This document shows, piece by piece, positions 1-7,617 of a DNA stretch of 8,475 nucleotides. Each line of letters opens with the position of its first letter. Positions within the stretch are counted from its first letter, which is position 1. The stretch comes from CAYLYP01 sp964387795 (GTDB lineage: Bacteria > Bacteroidota > Bacteroidia > Bacteroidales > UBA7960). The stretch spans positions 1 to 8,475 of the forward strand of contig CAYLYP010000110.1 of NCBI GenBank assembly GCA_964387795.1, written 5' to 3'. The notes under the pieces are model-generated. The model searched no databases, was not told the origin of the DNA, and was given only the letters and a program-made list of their open reading frames with translations. The position numbers were made by a program, and so were the translations under genes.

Positions 1-1151
1 TTGGCAAGGAAGTTTTGCTTAAAAATAAGGGTATTGCGTTCAACGAGTATCTCTTTTTCACGTTGTTGGGCTTCAAGTTCAGAAGTAATATCCCTTACCA
101 CTCCAATGATGCTTCCATCATTGAGCAATGTGAGGGACAGTTCCATGGGAAACAGCGTAAGGTCTTTCTTTTTTCCTGTTGTTTCACCCCTCCAGTGTTT
201 TACTTTTTGTAAGCCTGGAATTAATATGTTTTTTAAATGTGCTCCCTCTTCTGTTGAAAATAAGGTAGTCCATTTTTTGCCCAATAGCTCTTCTGATGAT
301 TGATATCCAAAAAGTAATACGTGGGCTGTATTCATATAAACGTATTCTCCTTTGGTGTTTATTAAGCCTATTGCTTCAATCGTGGCATCAAGTGCTTCTA
401 TACGTTTATCCTCACTGGCTTTTTTTTGTTGCGTGATGTCAAGCATTACTCCGTCAAAGAATTTTTCTTTGCCTTGCTTTGTGATGATCTGTTGCCCCTT
501 ATCCAGTATCCATTTTAACTTGCCGTCTTTGGTGATGATCCTGTATTCTATTTCCCACTGCCCTTCAGTTTCAACTGCTTGAGAAACAGCATTATGATAA
601 GATATTATGTCATCAGGATGTATCAGGTTATCAAATAGGAAGTAATCCCTGTCCAAAAAGTCTGACGGAGAATAACCTGTCAACTGACTAGCCTTTTCGC
701 TTATGAAAAGTATCCTTTTTTTATCATTATAACGATAGATAAGCCCGGATACATTTGAAAGGAGCGATTCATATTTCAACTGACTTTGCCTTAATTCTTG
801 AAATGTCTGGATCCGGATATGGCTTAAATATGTGACAACACTTGCAATAATTATGAAAAAGGCACATCTTACCAGGGCTTCTATAAGGATTTGAGATTGG
901 TTGTTGAAGTAATAAATAAATGCAAAATATAAAAAGGTGATGAATATTGAAAAGTAAAAGCCTTTTTTTGGATAAAACGCACAGGATAAAATGATTGGAA
1001 AATAATAAATGTTTTGAAAAATATAGAGGACGTCATGTCTTAAAAAAATGATGCTTATTATAATAGAAATTATTGTAAGGGCAATAATAGAAACAAAAGG
1101 GAGCCCTTTCCATTCTTGGACTGGGGGCTCCGGATATAATCTTATTGCCAT
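1..1151 (-). CDS. Membrane-bound PAS sensor histidine kinase, N-terminal part (3' end off the window)
   Basis: The minus frame is open from the ATG at 1151 to the window edge, giving 383 residues plus two bases. Four hydrophobic segments lie at about residues 19-37, 42-60, 65-82 and 92-110; the loop between the second and third (PIILSCAFYPKKG) resembles the 4-TM sensor module of many PAS kinases. Two PAS/PAC domains follow, about 126-244 (LIHPDD, then GVMLDIT) and 249-360 (ending GVVRDIT). A short coiled linker ends in KQNFLA; the cut codon starts AA, so Asn or Lys comes next. This fits the common HisKA H-box opening FLANMSHE, so a histidine kinase is likely, but the phosphoacceptor His, the ATPase domain and any receiver lie outside. 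The ligand is unknown. An ATG 13 bp upstream is out of frame, and no good ribosome site is visible. The TPR gene lies 178 bp upstream on the same strand. Confidence 0.88.
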   Translation of the reverse strand, partial: MAIRLYPEPPVQEWKGLPFVSIIALTIISIIISIIFLRHDVLYIFQNIYYFPIILSCAFYPKKGFYFSIFITFLYFAFIYYFNNQSQILIEALVRCAFFIIIASVVTYLSHIRIQTFQELRQSQLKYESLLSNVSGLIYRYNDKKRILFISEKASQLTGYSPSDFLDRDYFLFDNLIHPDDIISYHNAVSQAVETEGQWEIEYRIITKDGKLKWILDKGQQIITKQGKEKFFDGVMLDITQQKKASEDKRIEALDATIEAIGLINTKGEYVYMNTAHVLLFGYQSSEELLGKKWTTLFSTEEGAHLKNILIPGLQKVKHWRGETTGKKKDLTLFPMELSLTLLNDGSIIGVVRDITSELEAQQREKEILVERNTLIFKQNFLA

Positions 1152-1329
1152 GATAACTTGTCATTTAATACGTCAGTAAGACGTGTTGTTTAAACAAATA
1201 AAAAACAAATTCAATCCTGGCAGCTTAGTATTCAGTCAGCAATAAATTCACCTGCTCATTGATGAAAAAAAGATATTTAAAGTCAGTGGTTAAGAGTAAG
1301 GCGAAAATAATTCAAGCATTCAGGGCTGA
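1152..1329. other. Intergenic spacer between TPR gene and kinase
   Basis: This spacer is AT-rich and has no gene. The only structure I see is a 5-bp inverted repeat, ACGTC-AGTAA-GACGT, at 1170-1184, about 20 bp upstream of the kinase start. It has no T-run on the minus side, so it is not a convincing terminator. It could be an operator. No exact TAnnTTTG box was found for the kinase. Confidence 0.4.
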
Positions 1330-2241
1330 TTAAGGCCTGTTACGGACCATAATCTCTTCTGCCTGCATGTTCCCGAGGTTATAAGCTCGCTGGGCATAGT
1401 CGTATGCATTGCGTTTATCACCAAGGTTCACATAAGCCCTTGCCAGGGTAATATAAAGGTCTGCCCAGAATGGGTCATCATTTAACCTGAATTCGTATTG
1501 TTGCATCAATTGAAATGATTTTATATAATCATTTGCCTCTTTGCGGTAATCTTTAGTCCTGTTATAAGCTACAGCACGGCCAAGGAAACCATCCCAGTTC
1601 TGGTCATCAAGCCTTACTGCTTCTGTATAGTCATCAATAGCACTATAAAACCCCGGGGTCCTGCCTGATTGTAGTTTTACATAAGCACGGTTAATAAGTA
1701 CTTTTGCTTTTTCCCTTTCGGCTTCTTTTCGCTCCTGTGAGTTACGTGGGGCAGCATTTATGCTCCTGTCAATAATACGTATTGCATTGGTGTAGTCGTT
1801 GTTCAATCCAATGTAGTCCCTGTCTTTTTCTTTTGGGATTTTTTCTTCAAGGACAAGACGAACAGAGCCCCTGAACTTATATGCTTCAATATTGGCATCC
1901 CATAGGTCAATGGCCTGGTTAAGCAATTCAAGGGCGCCTTCATAATTTTCTGCTTTGATAAACCGTTCTGCTTCTCTTGTTAATGAAAGCGAGGTAATCA
2001 TATTCTGATTCTTCTCATTTTCCTTAACAGCAATTTTGTTTAGGTTATTTAATCCTCTTTCGATGAGTGTAATCGACAGTTGTAAATTACCGCCTTCGAG
2101 CCTCATAATGCCTTCCTGTAACAGTTTTTTTACTGAAAGGGTGTCTTCCTGCGCCGATACTTTTAGCGAAGACATAGATAATACAATACTTAAAAAAATG
2201 GGAATAAAAAGGACACTTTTCTTCATTCTATATCGCTTCAT
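1330..2241 (-). CDS. Secreted tetratricopeptide (TPR) repeat protein of unknown function
   Basis: The 303-residue product begins with a basic and then hydrophobic signal peptide ending near residue 30 (KVSA|QED), so export to the periplasm or beyond is expected. There is no lipobox cysteine. The Met at residue 6 (start 2226) would give an equally good signal peptide. The rest is helical with several TPR-like units: about 88-130 (AENYEGALELLNQAIDLW), 146-163, 180-215 (YSAIDDYTEAVRLDDQNWDGFLGRA) and 255-296 (LYITLARAYVNLGDKRNAYDYAQRAY). TPRs are protein-binding scaffolds, and no catalytic motif is visible. It follows anmK by 106 bp but has its own strong promoter, so it is probably a separate unit. 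An AAGGAAA stretch lies about 9 bases before the first ATG. The nearby type IX genes hint at an envelope role, but the sequence does not show which. Confidence 0.85.
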   Translation of the reverse strand: MKRYRMKKSVLFIPIFLSIVLSMSSLKVSAQEDTLSVKKLLQEGIMRLEGGNLQLSITLIERGLNNLNKIAVKENEKNQNMITSLSLTREAERFIKAENYEGALELLNQAIDLWDANIEAYKFRGSVRLVLEEKIPKEKDRDYIGLNNDYTNAIRIIDRSINAAPRNSQERKEAEREKAKVLINRAYVKLQSGRTPGFYSAIDDYTEAVRLDDQNWDGFLGRAVAYNRTKDYRKEANDYIKSFQLMQQYEFRLNDDPFWADLYITLARAYVNLGDKRNAYDYAQRAYNLGNMQAEEIMVRNRP

Positions 2242-2264
2242 TTTATGGTTTCCTTTTAAGATTT

Positions 2265-2295
2265 CAAAAATACACTTTTTTTATCAGCCAGCAAA
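2265..2295 (-). promoter_or_regulatory. Bacteroidota-type promoter for the TPR gene
   Basis: Read on the minus strand, TTTG (2295-2292) is followed by a 19-base spacer and TATTTTTG (2272-2265). This matches the Bacteroidota housekeeping pattern of a -33 TTTG and a -7 TAnnTTTG exactly. Transcription would begin near 2258-2261, leaving a leader of under 20 bases that contains AAGGAAA just before the ATG at 2241. Confidence 0.7.
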
Positions 2296-2347
2296 GTAAT
2301 TGTTTTTCATTTATAACGGTTAATAAACAAAAAACTGTTTTTGAAGG

Positions 2348-3460
2348 TCAGATTTTTATCACAGGCTGATAGATGCAACCTCCACTGGTGTTGATACCGG
2401 AGCCTGTTACAGAGCTTAAAGTATTGACTTTTTGAAGAATACGCAACAATCCCAGGAACGCAAAAATAATTGCTTCTTTATAATGAATTGTAAGTAAATC
2501 AGGGATTTTTATTTCGCCTTTGAAATAATACCTGATGCGCTCGATCAGATATGCGTTTAATGTGCCCCCTCCACTCATCAGCATTTTATCATTGGGGCCT
2601 GCATTGGTAGCAGAAGCAATTTGAAGGGCAATATGTTCGCAACAGCTTGCAAGCAAATCGGCTTCCTTTATTTTGTATTGAGCCAAAACAGGAAAAAAGT
2701 TTTCCTTCACCCATTCTTCACCCAGTGATTTTGGGGGTTTCTCTGAATAATAAGTGATGGATTGAAGCTCATTTAACAGGTCCTGGTTGATAGCTCCCCG
2801 GCGTGCAAGCATACCATCTTTGTCATAGCCTAAATCTGTTTCTTTTTGCAAACCCTGCTTGCTTAATGAATCCCTGTAAATGGCATTTAAAACAAAATTT
2901 GCCGGGCAAATATCAAAAGCGATACGTTGCCCCCCCGATTGAAACGAGATATTGGCAAATCCTCCTATATTAAGGCAATAGTCATATTGATGAAAAAGCA
3001 CCATGTCGCCTATGGGGACCAAAGGAGCACCCTGACCTCCCAGTGCTACATCTGCCTGCCTGAAATCACATACTGTTTGTAAGCCTGTAAGTGAAGCTAT
3101 GTGTGCCCCACTTCCAATCTGTGTTGTAAAATGATTGGCTGGTTGATGAAAAATGGTATGTCCGTGACTGCCTATACAATCTACCTGGGAAATGTGATTC
3201 TCTGAAATGAAATCATTAATCAATCCTGCATAATATATGCCCAGATCTGCATTTGCTTTTGAAAAATCCATTGCTGATGCTGTGAACAGCGACCGCAATT
3301 TGTTGACCCAACTGTTGGGATAGGGGACAGTTGTTGCATGCTCTATCTCATATTCCCATCCACCCTCACGATTAATAAACCTGCAACATGCAAGGTCGGT
3401 ACCATCAAGGCTTGTCCCTGACATTAAACCGATACAGCGATATGTTTTTGGTTCCTGCAT
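2348..3460 (-). CDS. anmK: Anhydro-N-acetylmuramic acid kinase
   Basis: AnmK cleaves the 1,6-anhydro ring of anhydroMurNAc released by lytic transglycosylases and phosphorylates it with ATP to MurNAc-6-phosphate in the cytoplasm, a step in peptidoglycan recycling. The 370-residue product matches the usual length of about 370. Family motifs occur in order: GLMSGTSLDGTD at 11-22 (phosphate binding), SHGHTIFHQP at 98-107, GGQGAPLVP at 141-149, LNIGGFANIS at 163-172, FDICPANFVLN at 182-192 with Asp183 the likely catalytic base, KSLGEEW at 244-250 and MSGGGTLN at 295-302. All look intact. Gammaproteobacterial enzymes read more like DTGPGN where this one has DICPAN. The ATG lies 20 bp after the murF stop, behind an A-rich leader without a Shine-Dalgarno site, so murF and anmK are probably one transcript that joins precursor synthesis to recycling. 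No murQ is in the window. Confidence 0.96.
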   Translation of the reverse strand: MQEPKTYRCIGLMSGTSLDGTDLACCRFINREGGWEYEIEHATTVPYPNSWVNKLRSLFTASAMDFSKANADLGIYYAGLINDFISENHISQVDCIGSHGHTIFHQPANHFTTQIGSGAHIASLTGLQTVCDFRQADVALGGQGAPLVPIGDMVLFHQYDYCLNIGGFANISFQSGGQRIAFDICPANFVLNAIYRDSLSKQGLQKETDLGYDKDGMLARRGAINQDLLNELQSITYYSEKPPKSLGEEWVKENFFPVLAQYKIKEADLLASCCEHIALQIASATNAGPNDKMLMSGGGTLNAYLIERIRYYFKGEIKIPDLLTIHYKEAIIFAFLGLLRILQKVNTLSSVTGSGINTSGGCIYQPVIKI

Positions 3461-3480
3461 GTCTTTATTCTTTTTTTTGC

Positions 3481-4779
3481 TTATAATGATGGTAATACTT
3501 TTTCAAGTGCTATCCCTCTGCTCCCTTTTAAGAGGATATAATCCCTATTCAAATTTTGTGCCATAATTAAAAGCTCAGGACTTAAACAACTTTCAAAAAA
3601 ACTGTATTCTTTATAGGATGCTTTATGTTCCATAAAATGCTTCCCAACAAGGATAACTTTTCCTGAAAATCCTGATTTTATTTGTTTGAGTATTTCAAGA
3701 TGTTCCGAAAATGATTCATTGCCCAATTCAAGCATATCACCCAATATCAGTGTCTTTGATCCTGAGGGTATCTGGAAAAAGTTCTCTAACGCTGCTTTCA
3801 TACTTGATGGGTTGGCATTGTATGCATCTATAATAACGGTGTTTCTTTTGGTTTGTTGTATTTGTGAACGGTGGTTCATGGGTGTATAGGCTTCAAGGGC
3901 TTCCTTTATTTCGCTATTGGACACTTTGAAATAAGCTCCTATACATGCTGCCGCACAAATATTATCAAGGTTGTAAGTCCCGGTGAGCTTGGTATTGATG
4001 GATTCTGAATGCTTTTCACCCGGCTTACTGAAATGGATTTTAACGCTTAATAGTGGAAATACTCCGGTCACTTCTCCCCAAATCCTTGAGTCTGTCATTC
4101 CATATTCAACTGCCGGTATGCCTTCTGAAATGTTTTTTAACAAAGGATTTAGGGCATTCCTGAATATTGATCCTTTATGCTCTTTTATGTATTGGTATAG
4201 TTCTGATTTGGCTTTAATGACATTTTCATAACTTCCAAACCCTTCAAGATGTGCTTTGCCAATATTGGTGATTATCCCAAAATCAGGCATTGAGATTTTG
4301 CAAAGGGCTGCTATTTCACCGGGATGATTGGCGCCCATCTCAATAACAGCTAATTGATGTGATTCATTCACCGAAAGTACGCTTAATGGCACACCGATAT
4401 GGTTGTTGAGGTTGCCTTGCGTATAGAAGGTCTTATACTTTTTGCCAAGAACCGTACTTATAAGCTCTTTGGTTGTTGTTTTTCCATTGGAGCCTGTTAT
4501 CCCAATAAATGGGATTTTTAACTGGTGGCGGTGATATATTGCCAATTGGGTCAGGGTATCCAGGACATCATTGACAAGAATAGCTTTTTCGGACATATAG
4601 GCTTCCTCGTCAATAATTGCTGCAATACAGCCTTGTTCTATGGCTTGAGAGGCAAACTCATTTCCATTGAAGCGTTCGCCCTTCAGGGCAAAGAAAATAT
4701 TCCCGGCTTTTATCTGACGGGTATCGGTACATATCCCGGTAGCTGTTTTAAATAAATTGTATAATGAACTGATTTCCAT
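3481..4779 (-). CDS. murF: UDP-N-acetylmuramoyl-tripeptide--D-alanyl-D-alanine ligase
   Basis: MurF is the last cytoplasmic Mur ligase. It uses ATP to add D-Ala-D-Ala to the UDP-MurNAc tripeptide. I start it at the ATG at 4779 (MEISSLYNLF, 432 residues, normal length). The frame extends to a TTG at 4803, but that codon sits inside the terminator stem. Visible motifs are DTRQI at 19-23 with ALKGERFNG at 31-39 (N-terminal substrate domain), the Walker-like GITGSNGKTTTKE at 93-105 with Lys100, GNLNNHIGVPLSVL at 122-135, EMGANHPGEI at 147-156, NIGKAHLEGFGS at 172-183 (central ATPase domain), NHRSQ at 302-306 and DAYNANPSS at 318-326 (C-terminal domain). Nothing is broken. The start codon lies about a dozen bases past the U-tract of the gldJ terminator, so expression needs read-through or a promoter at the end of gldJ. 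anmK follows 20 bp downstream. Confidence 0.96.
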   Translation of the reverse strand: MEISSLYNLFKTATGICTDTRQIKAGNIFFALKGERFNGNEFASQAIEQGCIAAIIDEEAYMSEKAILVNDVLDTLTQLAIYHRHQLKIPFIGITGSNGKTTTKELISTVLGKKYKTFYTQGNLNNHIGVPLSVLSVNESHQLAVIEMGANHPGEIAALCKISMPDFGIITNIGKAHLEGFGSYENVIKAKSELYQYIKEHKGSIFRNALNPLLKNISEGIPAVEYGMTDSRIWGEVTGVFPLLSVKIHFSKPGEKHSESINTKLTGTYNLDNICAAACIGAYFKVSNSEIKEALEAYTPMNHRSQIQQTKRNTVIIDAYNANPSSMKAALENFFQIPSGSKTLILGDMLELGNESFSEHLEILKQIKSGFSGKVILVGKHFMEHKASYKEYSFFESCLSPELLIMAQNLNRDYILLKGSRGIALEKVLPSL

Positions 4780-4791
4780 GTGTGAACTATT

Positions 4792-4823
4792 AAAAAACCC
4801 CAATTACGTATGTAATTGGGGTT
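4792..4823 (-). terminator. Intrinsic terminator downstream of gldJ
   Basis: A perfect 12-bp stem, AACCCCAATTAC (4796-4807) with GTAATTGGGGTT (4812-4823), closes a 4-base loop. Read on the minus strand, it is followed directly by a run of six Ts counting the last two stem bases. It lies 23 bp after the gldJ stop. The opposite strand has no T-run after the stem, so it is one-directional. Confidence 0.88.
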
Positions 4824-4831
4824 CAAAAATA
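4824..4831 (-). promoter_or_regulatory. Possible -7 box of a murF promoter
   Basis: TATTTTTG on the minus strand matches the Bacteroidota -7 consensus TAnnTTTG and abuts the terminator stem. The -33 element is weak: the nearest TTGG lies about 22 bases upstream inside the end of gldJ, and no TTTG is present at the usual spacing. If used, the murF RNA would begin within the first bases of the hairpin. A chance match in AT-rich sequence is quite possible. Confidence 0.3.
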
Positions 4832-4846
4832 CAATAAAGTTTGTAA

Positions 4847-6316
4847 TTAGTAACCAACAGGGCTTCCAACACGTGTCATTGCACAACGGAAACCGATATC
4901 GGCAGTAGCTTCTTTTTGGTCAAGGAAACGACGGGTTCCGGGAACAATCCAATATACCCTGTCTTTCCATGAGCCGCCTTTGAATACCCTGGCATTATCA
5001 TTGATCATTGATGTGGTGCCATATTCATACATCAGACGGTCTCTTTTTTCAAGCATGGATTCATCAGAATAATAAATACTTGATGAATAATCACCATCCA
5101 GATAGTTGATATTGTCTGCCTGACGGTAATTCCTACGGACGCGGTCAGTTTCAACTGTCCAGGGTTCCATCTGAATACGGCCTAAGCTGTCTTTTTGTTC
5201 GATGTTGCCTTCACTGTCGAGTTTATATCTTTCAAAAACGTTACCACGGAAAGGACGGAAGTCGGTCATGTCTTCGTTGGTGAGGGGACGATAAACATCC
5301 ATTACCCATTCGCTGACGTTACCTGCCATGTTATATAAACCGTAGTCATTGGGCCAGTATGCAAATACCGGAACAGTAATTTCACCAGCATCATTAAGGT
5401 TGCCTGCAACACCCATCATATCACCACGACCTCTTTGAATATTTGCCATGATGGTACCCATTGTTTTATCCTGGCTTGAACGGATGTTATGCCCGTTCCA
5501 GGGATAAAGCCTTCTTTCGATTACCCTTTCATAAATGGTATTTCCGATAAGGCCTAATGCTGCATATTCCCATTCTGCTTCAGTTGGCAGACGATAGGAG
5601 GGGAGCAACATCCCGTCTTCCATACGTACACGCCTTGTGCCTGAGCCTTTTGGATCAAGGTCTCGAAGTTCCTTTTTAACAAGGCCTTCATATTGCCCTA
5701 ACAGATATGCATCTGTATTGAAATTTCTTTCATTTAACTGGTCAGTATCCCAGCTAAGTACTCCTTCGCGAATGAGGATCATTTCATTCACACGGTCAGT
5801 ACGCCATGCACAATACTGATTGGCTTGTTCCCAGTTTACACCAACAACCGGATAATCCCTATAGGCCGGATGGCGCAGGTAATACTGCACATAAGGCTCA
5901 TTGTAAGATAAGCGTTCGCGCCAAACAAGGGTATCAGGAAGTGCTTTGGTATGAACTTCAGGATACTGTTCCCCAAATACTCTTCTTAGCCAATATAGGT
6001 ATTCAACATAGTCAAAGTTCCTGACTTCTGTTTCATCCATATAAAATGACGAAATGGTAACCCTGCGGGGAACGTTGTTCCAGTCGAAGATTACATCCTG
6101 TTCGGTACGTCCCATAACAAATGTTCCGCCTTCAATAAATACAAGGCCTGGCCCAGTTTCTTGCTCCTGGTAAGGATTTTTTTCAAATCCCCCTGTTTTG
6201 GGGTCATTATACTGCCAGCCTGTAGATGGGGATACTTCTTTTTTACATGAAGATAATAAGCCCACTGCCATGATGAAGGCAAAAGTCAAAATCAGGTTTT
6301 TAGGATTCCTGGTCAT
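4847..6316 (-). CDS. gldJ: Gliding motility / type IX secretion lipoprotein GldJ
   Basis: GldJ is an outer-membrane lipoprotein, paralogous to GldK/PorK, that is needed for gliding and type IX secretion in flavobacteria. I choose the ATG at 6316 (489 residues), which gives a classic lipoprotein signal with LSSC and the lipidated Cys24. An in-frame ATG at 6364 would overlap the upstream gene and bury that signal. After a GldJ-like linker (GWQYNDPKTGGF, EQETGPGLVFIEGGTF) comes an FGE-sulfatase fold spanning about 58-482: GGTFVMG 63-69, PVVGVNW 156-162, RLPTEAEWEYAA 242-253, AGNVSEWVMDVYRP 331-344, GGSWKDR 447-453 and IGFRCAM 474-480. The cysteine pair of true formylglycine enzymes (after GGSY) is absent, so a structural role is expected. 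Flavobacterial GldJ is somewhat longer. The gene lies 32 bp after the PorP/SprF gene and ends in a strong terminator. Confidence 0.93.
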   Translation of the reverse strand: MTRNPKNLILTFAFIMAVGLLSSCKKEVSPSTGWQYNDPKTGGFEKNPYQEQETGPGLVFIEGGTFVMGRTEQDVIFDWNNVPRRVTISSFYMDETEVRNFDYVEYLYWLRRVFGEQYPEVHTKALPDTLVWRERLSYNEPYVQYYLRHPAYRDYPVVGVNWEQANQYCAWRTDRVNEMILIREGVLSWDTDQLNERNFNTDAYLLGQYEGLVKKELRDLDPKGSGTRRVRMEDGMLLPSYRLPTEAEWEYAALGLIGNTIYERVIERRLYPWNGHNIRSSQDKTMGTIMANIQRGRGDMMGVAGNLNDAGEITVPVFAYWPNDYGLYNMAGNVSEWVMDVYRPLTNEDMTDFRPFRGNVFERYKLDSEGNIEQKDSLGRIQMEPWTVETDRVRRNYRQADNINYLDGDYSSSIYYSDESMLEKRDRLMYEYGTTSMINDNARVFKGGSWKDRVYWIVPGTRRFLDQKEATADIGFRCAMTRVGSPVGY

Positions 6317-6348
6317 GATGGTGGTTTTTGAAGTTTGCACAAAAATAA

Positions 6349-7317
6349 CTAAAAAGTTGGACATTTTATTATAAGGTTTTCCAGATTTTTCGCCCGACAG
6401 CCAAAATTAAGTAAAACACTTATCTCATGGCTGCGACCCGAAAAGCCCGGGATCCCTGAAATATTCCAGTCGTAACTATATCCAAAGGTAATATTATCTG
6501 TCTGGAAGCCAATCAGCAATATTACTGAGTTTCCTTTGTTAAGGTCTTGCCTGAACCAAAGGCCGCTCACAACGGATTCAAAGTTGGCATAAAATCCATA
6601 ATTAAAACAGAGGGATTTTGCCTGTTTTTGGACGATAAAATTAGGTGAAAAACTGTAATCCGGTGCAGAAAAATATTTTTTTTTCGGCTCAAAATGATAT
6701 CCTCCATGCACTGTATACTTAATTCCAAGTCTAAAGGTTTCAAAAAAAGATGCTTTTGGTCGATTTAAATGATGGGCTGCCAAGCCCCCGTACCAGTTTT
6801 TTCCTGCCAATAATACTCCGGCACTGAAGTCTGCTCCCTGGATACTTATGGTTTCAGGCTGGCTTTCATTGCCCTGGCTGGTGCCACTGCCTCCTGCTTC
6901 CAACTGGTCGGGAAACACAAGGGCATTCCAGTCGAGGCCTTTATAATAATATCCCCCTTGCAGGGCAAAACGCGCTGTTAGGTTTTTATCCAGTTCCAAA
7001 TGATACGAATATATTGCAGCACTTTGATTTGAATAAAGCAAGCCGCCCTGCTGGTCGGAAGTTGATATGATGCCAATGCCTCCCGATAGAAAATCAAAAT
7101 ACTGATCGTATGAAACCCCATAGGTGTTATAAGCCCCGATAGATGATGAGTTTTGGTTCCGGTAATTCAAATGGATGCTTGGGCAAATGCCATTGCCGGC
7201 GAAGGCTGGGTTTATATAAAGTGGATTGGCATAGAATTGCGAGAAATGGGGATCTTGTCCCATTGCTCCTGAGATACTTATAAGCAAAAATGCAATTATG
7301 GCAATTCGTGTTCTCAA
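6349..7317 (-). CDS. PorP/SprF family type IX secretion membrane protein
   Basis: The 322-residue product has a signal peptide (MRTRIAIIAFLLISISGAMG|Q, cleavage near residue 20), then the family hallmark DPHFSQFYANPLYINPAFAG at 22-41. Alternating polar and aromatic stretches typical of an outer-membrane beta-barrel follow (for example GGYYYKGLDW at 121-130, GFYANFE, ITFGYSYDWNISG) up to a short C-terminal end. PorP/SprF proteins are outer-membrane partners of type IX secretion and of surface-adhesin display. Many Bacteroidota carry several paralogues, so I give no symbol. The start is a TTG: the frame has an upstream TAA and no ATG before the signal peptide, and GGA lies 9 bases before the TTG. 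The adjacent gldJ, 32 bp downstream, supports a secretion role. No clear promoter was found upstream. Confidence 0.9.
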   Translation of the reverse strand: MRTRIAIIAFLLISISGAMGQDPHFSQFYANPLYINPAFAGNGICPSIHLNYRNQNSSSIGAYNTYGVSYDQYFDFLSGGIGIISTSDQQGGLLYSNQSAAIYSYHLELDKNLTARFALQGGYYYKGLDWNALVFPDQLEAGGSGTSQGNESQPETISIQGADFSAGVLLAGKNWYGGLAAHHLNRPKASFFETFRLGIKYTVHGGYHFEPKKKYFSAPDYSFSPNFIVQKQAKSLCFNYGFYANFESVVSGLWFRQDLNKGNSVILLIGFQTDNITFGYSYDWNISGIPGFSGRSHEISVLLNFGCRAKNLENLIIKCPTF

Positions 7318-7382
7318 TTCTATGATTCCTTATTGATTACTTTTAACGCTTATTGTTCTTTTTTATTGTTTTATCAAAAGCT

Positions 7383-7400
7383 GTTTTTAATGTTAAAAAC
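7383..7400. repeat. Perfect AT-rich palindrome upstream of porP/sprF-like gene
   Basis: GTTTTTAA and TTAAAAAC are separated by only TG, giving an 8-bp perfect inverted repeat about 65-85 bp upstream of the TTG start. The tiny spacer suits a DNA operator for a dimeric regulator better than an RNA hairpin. No regulator is identified. Confidence 0.4.
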
Positions 7401-7566
7401 TAAAGACCGCCTGTTTGGGGTTTGAAGCCAACAATCTTTATTTTGCCCAATAAAATTAGTAAAATGCTTTTATTCATATACATTTTTTTAAGCAATGGTG
7501 CTTTTTTTTTATTGATCTGATAAAAATCATTAAATCAGAACACTAAAGAATAGGGGAGAGGTTTGG

Positions 7567-7593
7567 GGTTCAAAAACTACAGCTTTTTGAACC
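7567..7593. repeat. Hairpin 1 of a tandem pair
   Basis: A perfect 10-bp stem, GGTTCAAAAA (7567-7576) with TTTTTGAACC (7584-7593), encloses the loop CTACAGC. The G/C pairs are at the base and the A/T tract at the top, so it does not have terminator layout on either strand. Confidence 0.6.
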
Positions 7594-7617
7594 ATTCATT
7601 ATCGTTATGAAGCCCGG

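Noticed and set aside
1..303. Plus-strand reading frame at the left edge
   Set aside because: It is antisense to the PAS domains of the kinase, which give clear homology-like motifs on the minus strand; low-complexity Ser/Phe-rich text is typical of a shadow.
1170..1184. Terminator after the TPR gene
   Set aside because: The stem is only 5 bp, lies about 145 bp after the stop and has no T-run on the minus strand.
2325..2340. Terminator after anmK (CAAAAA-CAGT-TTTTTG type hairpin)
   Set aside because: The 6-bp stem is almost all A/T and too weak to call.
4780..4803. TTG start for murF at 4803
   Set aside because: It lies inside the terminator stem and adds eight residues not expected in MurF; the ATG at 4779 gives the normal N-terminus.
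6317..6364. Upstream ATG for gldJ at 6364
   Set aside because: It would overlap the end of the preceding gene and place 16 residues before a textbook lipoprotein signal peptide.
7516..7539. Hairpin TCTGAT / ATCAGA
   Set aside because: It has only six pairs across a 12-base loop in AT-rich DNA and no following T-run, so it is likely chance.
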